Of a DNA stretch of 64,000 nucleotides, positions 23,307-34,964 are shown in pieces. Source of the DNA: Siderastrea radians (Eukaryota > Cnidaria > Anthozoa > Scleractinia > Rhizangiidae). The translations under genes and the position numbers were made by a program. The stretch is from positions 15,445,034 through 15,509,033 of the forward strand of contig OZ024895.1 in NCBI GenBank assembly GCA_964017195.1, in the 5' to 3' direction. Numbering within the stretch: position 1 is the first letter of the stretch; each line of letters opens with the position of its first letter. The notes under the pieces are model-generated. The model saw nothing but the letters and a program-made list of their open reading frames with translations, was not told where the DNA came from and ran no database searches.

Positions 23307-23733
23307 ACATATATATATTTGCCTAGTCAGAAACGAGGTATGACCGAGCTAGAATGTATTTGGCCGGTCATCTTGACCGGTGAATGTCCAAAAATTATTT
23401 CCAGCCCTGCTCCACGTTCTCGCTTCAATTCTGTCTACGTAATTATGGTGTTCCGTATGCGGCAAAAAAATTATACTAAAAATAAGGAAAAGAAACCTTT
23501 GTAAGACTGACGCATAAAGGATCTGCTAACAGCTGGTAGATATTTGCCTAAAAATTGAAAAAAGCCTTCCAGTTTAAGCACAAAACTAAGGCCGTTTTAG
23601 CCTCAGCAGCGTTTTCAGTGCATGTTCGCCCAACTTTGTTTACCAACTCACAGTTCAGGGAGGGTTTTGATTACTGTTACCAAAACTGATTATCTGGATG
23701 TAGCACATGTACTTGTAGATGAAAACATTTAAG

Positions 23734-24134
23734 ACGGATTCCGCTCAACGTTCGAGCAATAAGTGCAAAAAATATTTACCAAAAAACTACTCATAGCACG
23801 GTAACATTTTAAATGCTATTTGAAACATCTCACTCTAGTTCACTTGCCCAAGTGACCCCGCGATAAAATTCTCAAGCATTCTCAAGAAAATTAATTTCAA
23901 ATCTCGTAAAAGTATGCTAAAAACGGGCGCCATTTTGTTTTGAACTGACATGAAGCGTCTTTTTAATTGAAATATGGATAACTTCAAATCCAATTTTCTC
24001 TCGCGGGGTCAGCTTGGGAGCAAAAGTAACGACAAGTTCTTCTTATCTGTTCTCAAAATGTGACAGTGCTGCAAGTATTTTTTTGGTAACTTAATTTTTG
24101 CACTTACTGCTTGAACGTTGAGCGGAAATCGTCT
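23734..24134. mobile_element. TTAA-flanked MITE with inverted arms
   Basis: GACGGATTCCGCTCAACGTT at the left is mirrored by AACGTTGAGCGGAAATCGTC at the right, with TTAA outside both ends. Arms of about 55 bp and more diverged inner pairing (CCCCGCGATAAAA near 23857, TCGCGGGGTCAG near 24001). Confidence 0.7.
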
Positions 24135-24322
24135 TAAGTGCTTCAATGCACTTTGAAACTGAACATCTTACAAAATGTTTTGGAAAAAGTCATTTTAAGC
24201 AAATGCGTAACTGACAAATCAACTAATAAAAACGTTAGACCAGATTGATATTCAAGTTAGCAATTTTCGCAGCTTTGCTATATGGTTGTGTACGCTGTTA
24301 GTGCTTCATTGTTTGTGACCCT

Positions 24323-25790
24323 CCACAGGACTTGAGGGAATAAGGTGAATGCACACACACAGCACGTTATAACACGCTCGCACGCAACTAACACAACGCG
24401 CTTTACATGTAGATATGCGCATAAAAACAATAGATTTATGTTATCGTGCTGGTGGCCTTTGTTCATACTTAGTGAACACGGAAGGGCTTTGATTTTTAAC
24501 AGGCTAGACTTCTTTGTTCATTTAACATGCAAGATTTCTGTTTCTTTAACACGGTGTATTTCTTAAAATGCTAGCCCTCCCTATTCAAGAATCACATTGC
24601 TTCAACTAAAGCATCAGCTGTAATCCGTTAGAATAAATTCTAATGCACGTGTATACCATTTATAGATCAGTAAGACCGTTGCTTAAAAACGAGCACTATC
24701 CTCAGTTTTGTAACGGATGTTTTAGAGAATTTGAAAGGTTAACTCAGGCCTGTATCGAAGCCTATTAAAACAAATGGGCAATTGCAAGACTACAAGTGAA
24801 CATGAATGCAAATAAAGCGATTGTTTTCAACTGTCAGAGTTCAGCTACAGATATCGATCCGAACACGTGGCGCCAGTATATCGGTTACTAAAGGGAAAGT
24901 AGGCTTGAAATCACTTCTTCATAAATTTCTTCGATTGTTTTGCTAGAGTACAATACTCTAGATGCCAGCAAAGGGTTTCCAGCCCCTTTTTACCAGATAT
25001 CATTGAGATAAATGTGGAGTTGTTGCATTACATATCGTGTGACGCTCATTAATCTTAAAGTTATGCAAATTTGATGCGCTCTTAAACTGAAACTAACTTG
25101 GGACTATATTCGCTATTTCTTACAAATGCTTTTACAGTTTTCAGTGGCTTTAAGTTTCAATATGACCTTCATTAACAATTTCAATTTTAATTGAAGGATA
25201 AAGTACGGAAAAGAAAGGTTTTGTTCCCACATCGCTCGCACTATCTATTTTGAGACTCACGTGCAAATGAGTGCACTGACAACTAATAATAATCCCAGGA
25301 AAAAGCTTGCTATTTTACTCCACTGTAACATTTTCTAACATCATAACATTCAACAGTTTCACTTTTGACGGCTGGTTTGTGTCTGGCAGATGCAATTTCA
25401 ATTCTGAAAGTTTTAGCTCTATTGTTTACGTTGCGCGCATTCGGCAAGCAAATTATTCACGGCAACCCTCGGTGTCACAGTGACCAAAAATTTACTTAGT
25501 CACGCGTCAGTAAAAGGCGAACAAACTTAGACCTCAGTGAACTTCCTAATAATAATAAGCTACATAAGCTAAATTTAACACGCTCAACGTGTTAAATCGT
25601 GCAACATTTTAGGCAAAGATTCTTACATGTTCTTTTGTCTCTACCGTACGAAGTAAGACAGTTGCTAAGAGTTAATGAGGCACGCAACTATTTCCCAACA
25701 TGAAGCTAACATGTTAAAAGTGAGTTCTTTTGTTTTAGCGTGCAATCGTACTGTGTGCGTGCGTTCACCTTATTTCTTGAAATCCTGTGA
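24323..25790. mobile_element. Probable TIR element, 1.5 kb
   Basis: CACAGGACTTGAGGGAATAA and GGTGAATGCACACACACAG at the left are mirrored by CTGTGTGCGTGCGTTCACC and TTATTTCTTGAAATCCTGTG at the right. The arms are about 55 bp with mismatches. No clear target duplication and no long frame; family unknown. Confidence 0.5.
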
Positions 25791-25799
25791 AGTGTTACA

Positions 25800-27060
25800 T
25801 TTGTCATTTATTTGACAGACTTAGAATGTAATTTGATGGAGGGTTTGCCTGGATGCTTGCCCATTGGGCAAGCTACCTTGAAAAGTTACTTGCCCAATCT
25901 CAAAATCTACTTGTACTGGAAAACCGGACAAGACTTTTGTTGAGCCCTGAATTATTAGCCAGAAAACAACCTGATACTTTCCAGTAGTGTTGATGAGAGC
26001 CGCTCATGTCATATTTCCACCTGCTTATGCAAATCCAATCCGTGCAAGGCACCATTTTCTTCGTTTGTACAATCCCAAGCTTGTGTCGGCACTACTAGAA
26101 CTCTTGAATTGCGTTCACGAGTTAAAAATGATTGCACTTATTTCTGCATTGTTTCAGTCGCTGTTTACAGCCTTCCTGAACTGGTTTGAACCGTTTTAAC
26201 ACTATTTGTGCGCGATACTGTTTTTGAGTTTACTCTTTACAAATAAATTAATTAAAGGCTGGCCAACCATCTGTATTATTTTGAAGCTTTATAAATCCCA
26301 TAAAATCGATTTCGATTCTCTAGAATAACCTTTGTCGGACCTGTCAATGTTTAAGTTTTTGTTTGTTGCCTCTTAACCCTTTCACCACTAGCTATTTTGT
26401 GCCAAAAGTGCCTGGGACATTGGCTATTTCTGAAATGGTGTTTTTGTGCACAAAATGGCAGAAGGTGATTTTCAAGTGAAGCTAGTGCAAATGGCAGACA
26501 ACTAATTTTTGCAAAATAAGAAACTTTGTAGTGAATTTTGAAGAACAAACTTTAGCGAATTTTTATCCATTCCAAAAATTCAGCTGTTCGTGTCGAACAA
26601 CTTGTCAAATAAAAAAGCCTAGTACCCTTTGCAGGCGGTCACGTTCATATGAACTTTGTATGCCTTTTAAGTTTGAATAAGCTCCTCAAAACTTAACACA
26701 AGCCAAGCTTAAATTCAGCACTGCCTAGACTATCCACTGTTTGTTGTAACAGTATAATAATTGCTTTTTTAGATACGTGAAGATGTCAACAACAATTCCG
26801 ATATGTTTTCAGAAATGGTTGCATTACACAGTTTTGAAATGGCAGCAAATTGTACTTCCTGTTTATGACAGAATATGCATTGTTTACAAACTTATCTTGT
26901 GAATAGTCACAGTTCTTTATCTGCTTCTTAGCTATCTTAGCTGTCATAACGTTCATTTACAATGCACATTTTATTCAAGACTAAAGTTTTATTCAACAAC
27001 TTTCCAAAAATGTTTCGACCTTTGACAGTATGCAAACTTGAAGTGCTTTTGATTTGAGGT
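25800..27060. other. Intron 1, no gene seen
   Basis: A TTGCCC-rich patch with CAGGGCTCAAC (reverse complement, to about 25951) looks like one hAT-type end, but I could not place its partner. The rest is AT-rich and unassigned. Confidence 0.35.
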
Positions 27061-27119
27061 CTAAAAATATCTCCTGTGGGAATACACTGTCGGCTTGTTC
27101 CCCAAGAGGTAAAGGTTTG

Positions 27120-27735
27120 CTGTTCACAGCCAGCCATTCGAATTTTTCGATGGCCATTCACCTGTTCACCGCAAGCTGTTCGGAGAGTTTCCCTAGCCGT
27201 TCACCCGTTCACAGCCAGCCGTTTGAAAATTTTCTTTGGCCGTTCAGCCGTTCAGGGAAACCATTTTAAACGGCTTGGGCATCCGTTTTTCATGCATTCA
27301 GAAGCCATGCGTTATGCCGTTGAAGGGATATCCATAAGTGTACGTTTTCGTGTGAGAGGTCACATACACTGTCCTAAATATTTGTCAATCGGCTGTAAAC
27401 TTTGGCTGGTTCTTCAGCAGGAATCGATCAGTTTGAATTTTATTTTGCAATGGCGGCCGGTCAAGTCAAATTTGTTTTGGGATTCTCTTTTCACCCAAGG
27501 TCAGCAACTTGCGATTAATAACTACATTGACCGTCACTTGAGATTAATAATTGCGTAATGTACGATTGTTAACTGTAGAATCTGTCAGACATAGTTAATA
27601 ATCGTGGATTTTACGATTATCAACTGCAAGATGCACGATTATTAATTGCAATTGACATGTTTCGCGATTAATAACTACAAAGTACTGCTTTTCACGATTA
27701 ATAGGGACAAAGTACACATTTGCCGATAAATAATA
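27120..27735. repeat. Short imperfect tandem repeats
   Basis: GTTCACAGCCAGCC recurs at about 27122 and 27208 with similar following sequence (about 86-bp period). From 27510 to 27735 a motif close to CGATTATTAACTGCA recurs about seven times, partly in inverted form. Confidence 0.55.
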
Positions 27736-27841
27736 GTGGAAAATCGTACTGCAAAAATTGAAAAACACTGCAAAACTAGATAAACCCTGTTTAGAAATAT
27801 TCACAGAGATTTTGTGCATTCATTAGTAAATTCTACTTAGT

Positions 27842-27873
27842 CATTAGTATGCTCTATATAGAGCATACTAATG
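27842..27873. repeat. Perfect 32-bp palindrome
   Basis: CATTAGTATGCTCTAT is followed directly by its exact reverse complement. A further half copy (ATAGAGCATACTAATGAC) lies at 27924-27941. It is about 110 bp from the left end of the PIF/Harbinger element. Confidence 0.9.
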
Positions 27874-28255
27874 AGGCTTCCAAACAAAGGAAAACAATGC
27901 TCCATTGGTTTGCCCTATGAGATAGAGCATACTAATGACTATATAGAACTGCTAATGAATGCAGAAATTCTCTGTGAATACTATGGGTGCGTTCTTTTGG
28001 GACTATTCCGGAATAGGAATACTCGGAATAGACAGTATTTGTGTTCTTTTGGGAGCGATTCCATTTTCGGAATGAATGGAATATCATTCTGCTCCTGATA
28101 GCAGAATGAACAAAATGAAAGGAATACGGTTTACACGGAATAGACAGAATACGCATTCTTTTGCGAAATTTTTGGTGAGAAATCTGACGCGGCTACCCGC
28201 GCCGATCGCAGCTGGCTTCCGGTTGCAAAAATTGGAATGGAAATAGTGACCCAAA

Positions 28256-29022
28256 ATGTCAGATTTGCCAACGGTTGATGTGAGTGTTCTTGGCCTGAGT
28301 TCCGTTCCTTCGTTGGTGCCAGAGCACGCTGCAGAACATGAAGACTATCTTTCTTTTATTACAAAAAAATGTGCCGTTGCGTGGTCCAGAGAAATGATGC
28401 TGGCGTTTATTGGCCTGTACAAGAGCCACGAACATCTGTTTCACAGGGTCAACATCAAAAAGAAAAGCATATGGGATTCAACAGTTTGCAACAGAATTAA
28501 AGAAATGGGCTTTGAGGGCACACAAGAGCTACACTGCAAAAACTGTGAAGGCAAATGGAAATCTTAAACGACAGCCTACCAAAAGACCATCGACCACAAT
28601 AACCGCACCAGAAACGAGAGGAGGGAATGAGCATTTTTCAATGAGCTATCGGAGGTTTACGGCTATCGGCCCACAGTCAATCCCATAGCGATGGGGAGTA
28701 GCAGTGGCAAGGGCGATTCCCTGAGCGGAAATAGCGAAGGCGAAAACAGCGAAATTGTCTCTCTGATTCCCGGTCCCAGCACTTCTGGTACGAAAAGAAA
28801 GCTTGCCGGACAAGACGACAGCACAATCCCTAAGGTTAAAAGCTGCCGGAGGAAAAGCTCAGATGAGACTCCATGGTGTGTTGGCTAGATAAATACAAGA
28901 AGGATCGAAAGCTGTGCACACAGGAGGAAGAGCATCTAAAACAAATGAAGGAGATGCACAGGGAGCAAATGGAATTGTTAGGTGGTTTTTTGCAAGTTCT
29001 AAAGGACATAACAAATAAATAG
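28256..29022 (+). pseudogene. Harbinger Myb/SANT-like accessory protein, broken
   Basis: ATG at 28256. The trihelix/SANT-type region has WSREMMLAFIGLYKSHEHLF (about residues 43-62) and ELHCKNCEGKWKS. In the same frame come a TAA directly after KWKS (about 28565) and a TGA near 28628. The frame then stays readable (FFNELSEVYGYRPTVNP, a serine-rich linker). A one-base shift near 28875 is needed to reach the final coiled-coil-like stretch rich in K, E, Q and M, ending with TAG at 29022. PIF/Harbinger elements use such a protein to bind DNA and import the transposase into the nucleus. Two nonsense codons and one frameshift mean this copy is dead. Confidence 0.8.
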
Positions 29023-29359
29023 AGTGAAGATGCCAGTAAAATGACACGTTTGTTTTTTATTAAACTCAGCTACTGTTTCAGTCTTCCTGGTTGTGCTTTG
29101 CTATCTTCTCAAACTCATTAATTATTCATATTGTTATCAGCCTACCAGAACGGCCCATTCTGGTCAGGTGGATGAGTTTAGAAACCCAATGAAAAACGAG
29201 TTGAAAACCACACGCGTTTAGAAACGATTTCAAACCCGTGTGTAAATTGTTTCTTAATCTGCATATTCAAAAGGCAAGACGAAAACATGGACATCAACAA
29301 ATTTATTTATTCACACAATATGAGAGCAAATTATGACAATGAAAGCAACACTACTGCAC

Positions 29360-29769
29360 CTTTTGTCTGATGCATCGAGGAGATTGAAATCCAAGTTTGC
29401 ATTCTTTTCCTCCATGAATCGACGTATTCCGCACACAATCTGATATATGGTTCTGGGTGGGTATCTTTCCTTTGATGGTTTAGCAACTTCTTGGATAAAC
29501 TTTGCCAGCCAATAATTGAGGCTTAAAGCATCCATTTCAAGCAACGGAAATTCCAAGGACTGAACTTTGTGCAGATCGTAATTTTTAAATAGACCGCCTG
29601 GTTCCAACGTTGCTTCTTTAGGAACTCGGACTTTTTGCCATTGTTCAAAAATTCCAACCGCCCATTTGTTTTTATATTGGGTAGACTTCGGAATAGCGCT
29701 GGCCACACACTTTTCTTCTTGTTCAAAAGTTTTGGCAGCTCTAAATCTGTACTCTGCCATTTCTGCCAT
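29360..29769 (-). pseudogene. Crypton/KIAA1958-like N-terminal (core-binding) domain exon
   Basis: Open frame with KNKWAVGIFEQWQKVRVP, LNYWLAKFIQEVAKPSKERY and PPRTIYQIVCGIRRFMEE. These match the N-terminal part of Crypton-derived tyrosine-recombinase relatives (KIAA1958-like, QRICH1/ZMYM type, DUF3504 neighbourhood). A plausible donor (AAAAG/GTGCAG) ends the exon at 29360. No recombinase catalytic domain was found downstream on this strand, so it is a fragment. It lies inside the Harbinger element and may be a captured exon or a later insertion; the start codon is uncertain. Confidence 0.6.
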
Positions 29770-29996
29770 TTGGCTTGTGAATTCAAAGCAACGTGTTTGC
29801 TTCGAACTGACAAACAACAAGACTGAAAAACGTTGCATTAAATGCAAGAATAATTTCACACACTAGCACGTCGGCGACGGGATCTCAATCAACGCCTCAA
29901 AGCGTTGATTACGATCCACAAATAGAATATTTGAATCGAGAAAACTCATTAAAATGATAAGTGCTTCTAATTTTTTTTGTTGGAGAAGTAATTACA

Positions 29997-30127
29997 AAAA
30001 ATCGTGCTTCGGGTTTCATCAGGTTTCCAAACACTCGAAAACAATAAAACCACTCGGCCTGCGGCCTCGTGGTTTCAAATGTTTTCTCGTGTTTGGAAAC
30101 CTGATGAAACCCTCGCACTCGTTTTTG
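29997..30127. mobile_element. Palindromic MITE (about 130 bp)
   Basis: GGGTTTCATCAGGTTTCCAA near 30009 is mirrored by TTGGAAACCTGATGAAACCC near 30093, with a centre carrying GGCCTGCGGCC. Confidence 0.85.
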
Positions 30128-30615
30128 AAATAGTACTTCAAATATCCAGTGTTAATTTGTAAAGTATACTCTAAACTTAGTTGTTAGAGGTTATTAGTCA
30201 GAGACTAGGTGCGTTTTGTTATTATACGTTTTGTTATTATACCATCAGATAACAAACACCATTTATGGTATTTGCAGATGTACATGGTATTTGTATATGC
30301 ACATCTTTCCCTTTTTGGAGACTTCTTCCTGGTACTGTATTGCTCTTTCCTGTCAGTCCTAGATCAGTTATTTTTATTGTCAAGACTGACTTACAAATAA
30401 TTTTCTTGTGGTAGTCAGCACCTGTACAACGAATTAGTACAGACTTAGGTGCAATAACAACTTTTAAGCTGTTCTTCATCATGAAATTAATGAGCCCAAC
30501 AATTATAACTGTATTAATCAGAAAACTATGAGCAATTTCAATTTGACATGGCAAATTTATACATAGCTTCAGGAATATATAGCTTCACTTCAGATCTGTC
30601 AACAAACTGCCAGGA

Positions 30616-30616
<1 letters not shown>

Positions 30617-30664
<48 letters not shown>
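30617..30664. repeat. (AAT)n microsatellite, about 16 units
   Basis: A pure AAT/ATA run of about 48 bp within the Harbinger element. Confidence 0.95.
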
Positions 30665-31733
30665 CAGTACTAAATTAACCGTCTCACTTTTCTGTGCAGA
30701 TGAATTTGCTATTTCCCCTTCAGTTATTTCAATGAAATGATTTCACACAGTAATTTGAAACATAATTTCTCCCCGGGGAGGAACCTCCCATATAACAGTG
30801 ACGGTGGTGGTGTGCTCATTGGATGTTTCGAAAGGAACCCCTAAAAGGGACCACAATCTTGTTTTTAGGGTGTGGCTACAAGTTACTTTTATCCCTAAGA
30901 GGAACCAAAACAACACATAACCTGATAATTTCATAATTTGTACCTTGTGTCTGCAATTGGGTCAGTTCTATTGCATACTGTCTACTTTTGAAGGTTTTAT
31001 AAAAGCACTGTTAGGGTACTGTAAAAGCTATAACTGTGGACCTTTTGAAACTGAACAACCTAAGTGGTACCAAAACAGCATTTGATCCTTAAAAGGTATG
31101 GTGAGCACCTCCGTTGCTTTGTATGGGAGTCCCCCTTGGGTAATTTCATCCATTATATTTGACCTGTCACAACAGTAGAGTCATTTCAGTAAGGACGTCT
31201 ACATCTGTTGGATGAGACACGCACAACAACAAACAGAACAAATATTGTGCACTACAAAAGCATACCAGTAATTACTGTTATTTTGTTACCCAAAGGCTTG
31301 GATTTGAAGGATTAGTATATTAATCTTCCTAAAAATTCAATACACCAAAACAAAAGAGGAGCTGATGGTTGGTTTATTTCTTAAGTTTTAGTTCAAACAC
31401 ATAAAAGAAATCACCACTGTTTTGCTTGAGTTGCTTCAGTTTTGGGCAGAAAGTAATATGCTACTTCTTCAAATTTAAGCTTTCAGATCACCATTTTCTT
31501 TGCAAACCCTCCCCGTGCTTTCAGACAGTTGATTTATATTGGGGTTTACAGAGGTAAACATGTGACTCAAATACTGCCTATTGATTGGTCATAATTCTAA
31601 TGAATTATTAATGAATTTTACAATTTGTGTTAAATTACTCACGTATATCCATTTGTTTACATTAATAAAAATAATATTATCCTTGATTCATTTGGTGACA
31701 ACTTGTAAAAAGTATTGTCACTTTCAATGTCCA

Positions 31734-33690
31734 TTAGTGAGACCTTTCTGCAAATAACTGTTGAATTAACTGTTCTCGCTTGACTTCTGCCCCACCATCA
31801 TCTCGCAGAATATTTTGGAAATTGTTGACTTCAACTTCCTCTCCTTGGTCAAGGAATTCATCCACATCTTTGCCATCAAGCAGACAGATTGTGTAGAACA
31901 CAAGCAGCAATAACACTTTCTGGAATGTGTTGAATCTCCATATCCATGTACTTCAACTTGCGAAATCTCCCTTTTAACAAGGCAAATGATTTTTCTACAA
32001 CCATACGGGTAGAAGACTGCAAGAAGTTGTAATTCTTCTTCTGAGCAGTGAGATTTCCATAGTCCTTGCAAGGGGTCATAAGCCATGTCTTCAGAGGATA
32101 TGCAGAATCTCCAAGCAGGAAGGAGTCATCTGGAAATTTCTCATCTATTGAGTTACCGAGATCTGAGTTACTCAGAACACGGGCATCATGGACACTTCCG
32201 GGCCAACCAACATAGCAGTCTGTGAACATCATCTCATGATCTGACACTGCTTGCAACACTACTGAGTGAAAACCTTTTCGATTGACATAATTCTCAGGAC
32301 CTGATTTAGGGGCTTTGATCGGAATATGGCTACCATCTGTAGCTCCTATTATGCCAGGGATTCCTCTCTTTGCCTTAAAGCCAGAAATAACAGTTCTTGC
32401 TCTTTCACCTGGAGTATAAAACACGAAAATAGCTCTAAATGTCAATCATGGCTGGCTTCATGAGTAACTTTCACTTGGTTTAGCCTTTTTTGCAAACGTC
32501 TCACATTTTTTTTGGGTGCATGTAACATGTTTATCTACTGGCTCTCCAAGTTTGACAAAAATCAAATAAATACTGCTTGATTTTTAACTCTTTCAAGACA
32601 CCCCTATCAGCCCCAAACAACTGAGAAAACAGCATCTGTCCAGAAGGTTCTGCATCCCCTCATGTGAAAGCCCTGTGTTAATAAACTTGAACCAGAAAAT
32701 CGCACTTTCGGTGAAATCTGTCACGCTTTATTTTTCCTAACCTGCAATCAGGCATTTTTTTCCCCAGAGAAGAAAGAAGGGGGAAATAACATCACAGCTA
32801 ATCACAACAGAGCTAATTTAGAAAAATATTTTTGTTTCTCGACCAATCAGGAAAAAAGCCAGAATCTGCTCTTTTAGATGTGATCCAACAAAGAAATGTA
32901 TCATGCCCTCTTTCCACTGGATGGAGTAAGAGGGTGCGATTGCAGGTTATATTTTTCTGGTAATTTTTATCCAAGGTCATCATGAGAATCCAAATACATT
33001 TATTCAAGAAAAAACGAAAATGTGAGCAATTTAACTTTAAGCTTATACTTAGCTGAATGAATGTTACTGTAAAACACAGAGATCTGGACAAACCGTCGTG
33101 TTCAGCTGCTTCACTTTTGTGAACAAATGGAGGAATCACAGTCACTGAGTTCAAGTATCGATTAAAGAACCAGGAAAATTCTCCCCTCAAACTGCTTAAG
33201 CTTAACTAATAGTAGTAAACTAATAATCCACCGGTTACAAATAAATCAGGGCGTTGGTGGTTTAATTGTTTACTAGTTGTCTCATACTGTACCTTTTGGC
33301 CACAAAATGAAAACACCAGCCATGTTCTTCAAGGCTCGGCATACCTGCCGCAAACAATTGAACGCACACGATTCAGCCACATTGAAATGATCGGCCACAC
33401 CTCTAAAGGGCTCCTGGTTTCTGAGTAACCAAAGTGTTATAAGCAAGTGTTTCTCCACAGAAACAGGCTGTCTACCGCCTCGGTCCAGTTGCTGGGTATC
33501 TCGCATCGATTGGCAAACGCCTCTAACACTACCTCAAATGTTCCTCTGCTCAATCTGAAGCACCTTTTGAAGTCACTTGTGGTATGTAGAGGGGCTGTTT
33601 CCTCGACGAAACCTTGGATACGAGCATTTTTTCAGCAACGCCGTGTACTGTGCAAAGCACTTAAAAGTACAACAAGTTCTCCTTCATTTT
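31734..33690 (-). pseudogene. PIF/Harbinger DDE transposase (HARBI1-like), broken
   Basis: C-terminal exon from about 32417 (after acceptor TTTATACTCCAG). It has GIIGATDGSHIPI (first D), GWPGSVHDARVL (second D) and VVEKSFALLKGRFRKL (E), so the catalytic triad is present. A frame break near 31893, after VLHN, separates it from ICLLDGKDVDEFL and the C-terminus, whose stop is at 31734. The N-terminal exon, about 33690-33289, has FKRCFRLSRGTFEVVLEAFA and PVSVEKHLLITLWLLRNQEP, with one in-frame TGA near 33642 and a frame break near 33505. Its donor is AAAAG/GTACAG. Inactive copy. Confidence 0.85.
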
Positions 33691-33959
33691 CTTGAAATTC
33701 CTTCATTTTTGCTAAGTTCCGAAAAATCGAAGATATGGCAAAAAAGCTGGCAGTTGTGGCAAACACGTTTTCGCCATGTGCAGCCACCATGTTGGCCGAC
33801 ACTCAAGGGCGTGCGCAGACGGTAGTTCTCAGGTCACCTCCGCCGTGGGTATTCCGTTTCCAGAATTGGTGTTCTTTTTGAAATCGAAATTCCGTGTATT
33901 CTGTTATTCATAAAGCGGAATAAGAATAGCCAGAATAGTCCTAAAAGAATGCACCCTAT

Positions 33960-34435
33960 GAATACTAATTTTTTCCCCACAATTTCCCTGTGCTTCAAAG
34001 CCCCCGCCACTTTACCTAAAGACAGTTTATGGAATATAGAGCATTGAAACGCTGGACACTGATTGGCTGAGTGGGTGTGACCATGTTCTAAGAGGAAATA
34101 ATTCATGATAGGGTACTTGTGATTAATCTATGGTGACTGCAAACATATTTAGGTTGTCTGCAAAACTGTGACAATTAAAATGCTGGAAGGGTGGCACCTG
34201 GACTTTTAGTTGTTGAATTATTTTGACTTCAGATATACTTTCTGGGCGAGTTTTTTGCCATTTGCCTTCACTGACTTCTAGCACAACAGTGAAACTCTGC
34301 TTATCAGCACTGCAAGTTGTTATCAGCACTGTTCTACTCCCAGTAAATTCTAGTGTTCTTTTTCCTGGCAACTGGAATCACATTGGCATTAAGCCATTGA
34401 CTTCTGGGTGTTTTTACAGTACATGTTTTGCATAA
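33960..34435. other. Intron 1 of the Ig gene, nothing recognised
   Basis: Between the Harbinger element and repeat B. The frames present are short and match no known family. Confidence 0.4.
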
Positions 34436-34439
34436 AGTA

Positions 34440-34960
34440 AATTTGATCAAGAGCAGAAAAACAAGAAAAGTCTCAGGGCCATTAGACCCTGCCATTGTTC
34501 TTCCTGCCCTCAGGGTGTAAAATATATTATGGCCACTCAAGATACGAGCCCAGGTGGTGTAAATTGTTGAAGTTGGTGATTTATTATCGTACCTTTGACG
34601 CGTTTGCTGCCTTTCCCCTCTACCTCTTCTCCACAGCTCTCTCCCTGTGATGATATGAGTCCCTGGTAGTATGAACCCTTTTCCCATTGTCAATTTTTTT
34701 TTTAAGAACTAATATTTCAGCATAATTACTGGGGTCGTTAACCCACAAAATCAGTGACTTTCAAAGCTTGCTAGCATCTTTGTCCTTGCTCTCGTCGAAG
34801 GGATCTTTATGCCATTGCATCTCTAGTAATTCTGTACACTGGCTTTCATAAGAATTTTGGAGAATCAACGCTAAATGACTGAAGATAATGTTTAAATGTT
34901 TACCGAAAGTTTGGCCGAGCAAAACCCAGAGGTCTGGAGTAAGTCGCCATCAAAAAAAGA
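34440..34960 (+). repeat. Dispersed repeat B, copy 2
   Basis: GCCATTAGACCCTGCC, CAGGGTGTAAAATATATTA and CACTCAAGATACGAGCCCA, then GAGGTCTGGAGTAAG after an extra 330 bp. Same order as copy 1 at 4428. The extra middle part may be an insertion. Confidence 0.55.
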
Positions 34961-34964
34961 GGAG

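Larger units (their letters stand above)
19101..23409. mobile_element. hAT-like non-autonomous element, 5-bp TSD CTCCA
   Basis: The left end CAGGGCTGGAAATAA (19101) and right end TTATTTCCAGCCCTG (to 23409) are a 15-bp perfect inverted repeat of hAT type (CAGGG). They are flanked by CTCCA on both sides (19096-19100, 23410-23414). Subterminal copies of TTGACCGGTCA lie at 19155-19200 and, as GGCCGGTCATCTTGACCGGT, at 23361-23380. No transposase frame was found. A TTAA-type element (20519-22663) and a palindromic MITE (23168-23306) are nested inside. A 5-bp duplication is shorter than the 8 bp usual for hAT, but such subgroups are known. Confidence 0.75.
27985..33956. mobile_element. PIF/Harbinger DNA transposon, degenerate (6.0 kb)
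   Basis: Left end GGGTGCGTTCTTTTGGGACT (27985) and right end, in reverse complement, GGGTGCATTCTTTTAGGACT (ending 33956), flanked by TAT on both sides. A 3-bp duplication fits the PIF/Harbinger superfamily. It carries the two expected genes, a Myb/SANT-type protein (28256-29022, +) and a DDE_Tnp_4 transposase (33690-31734, -), both broken. A Crypton-like fragment sits between them. The whole element is in intron 1 of the Ig gene. Confidence 0.85.

Noticed and set aside
18510..25951. Possible hAT-type element between TTGCCC-rich patches
   Set aside because: Only the right side has a CAGGGCT-like end; I could not find matching inverted ends or a target duplication.
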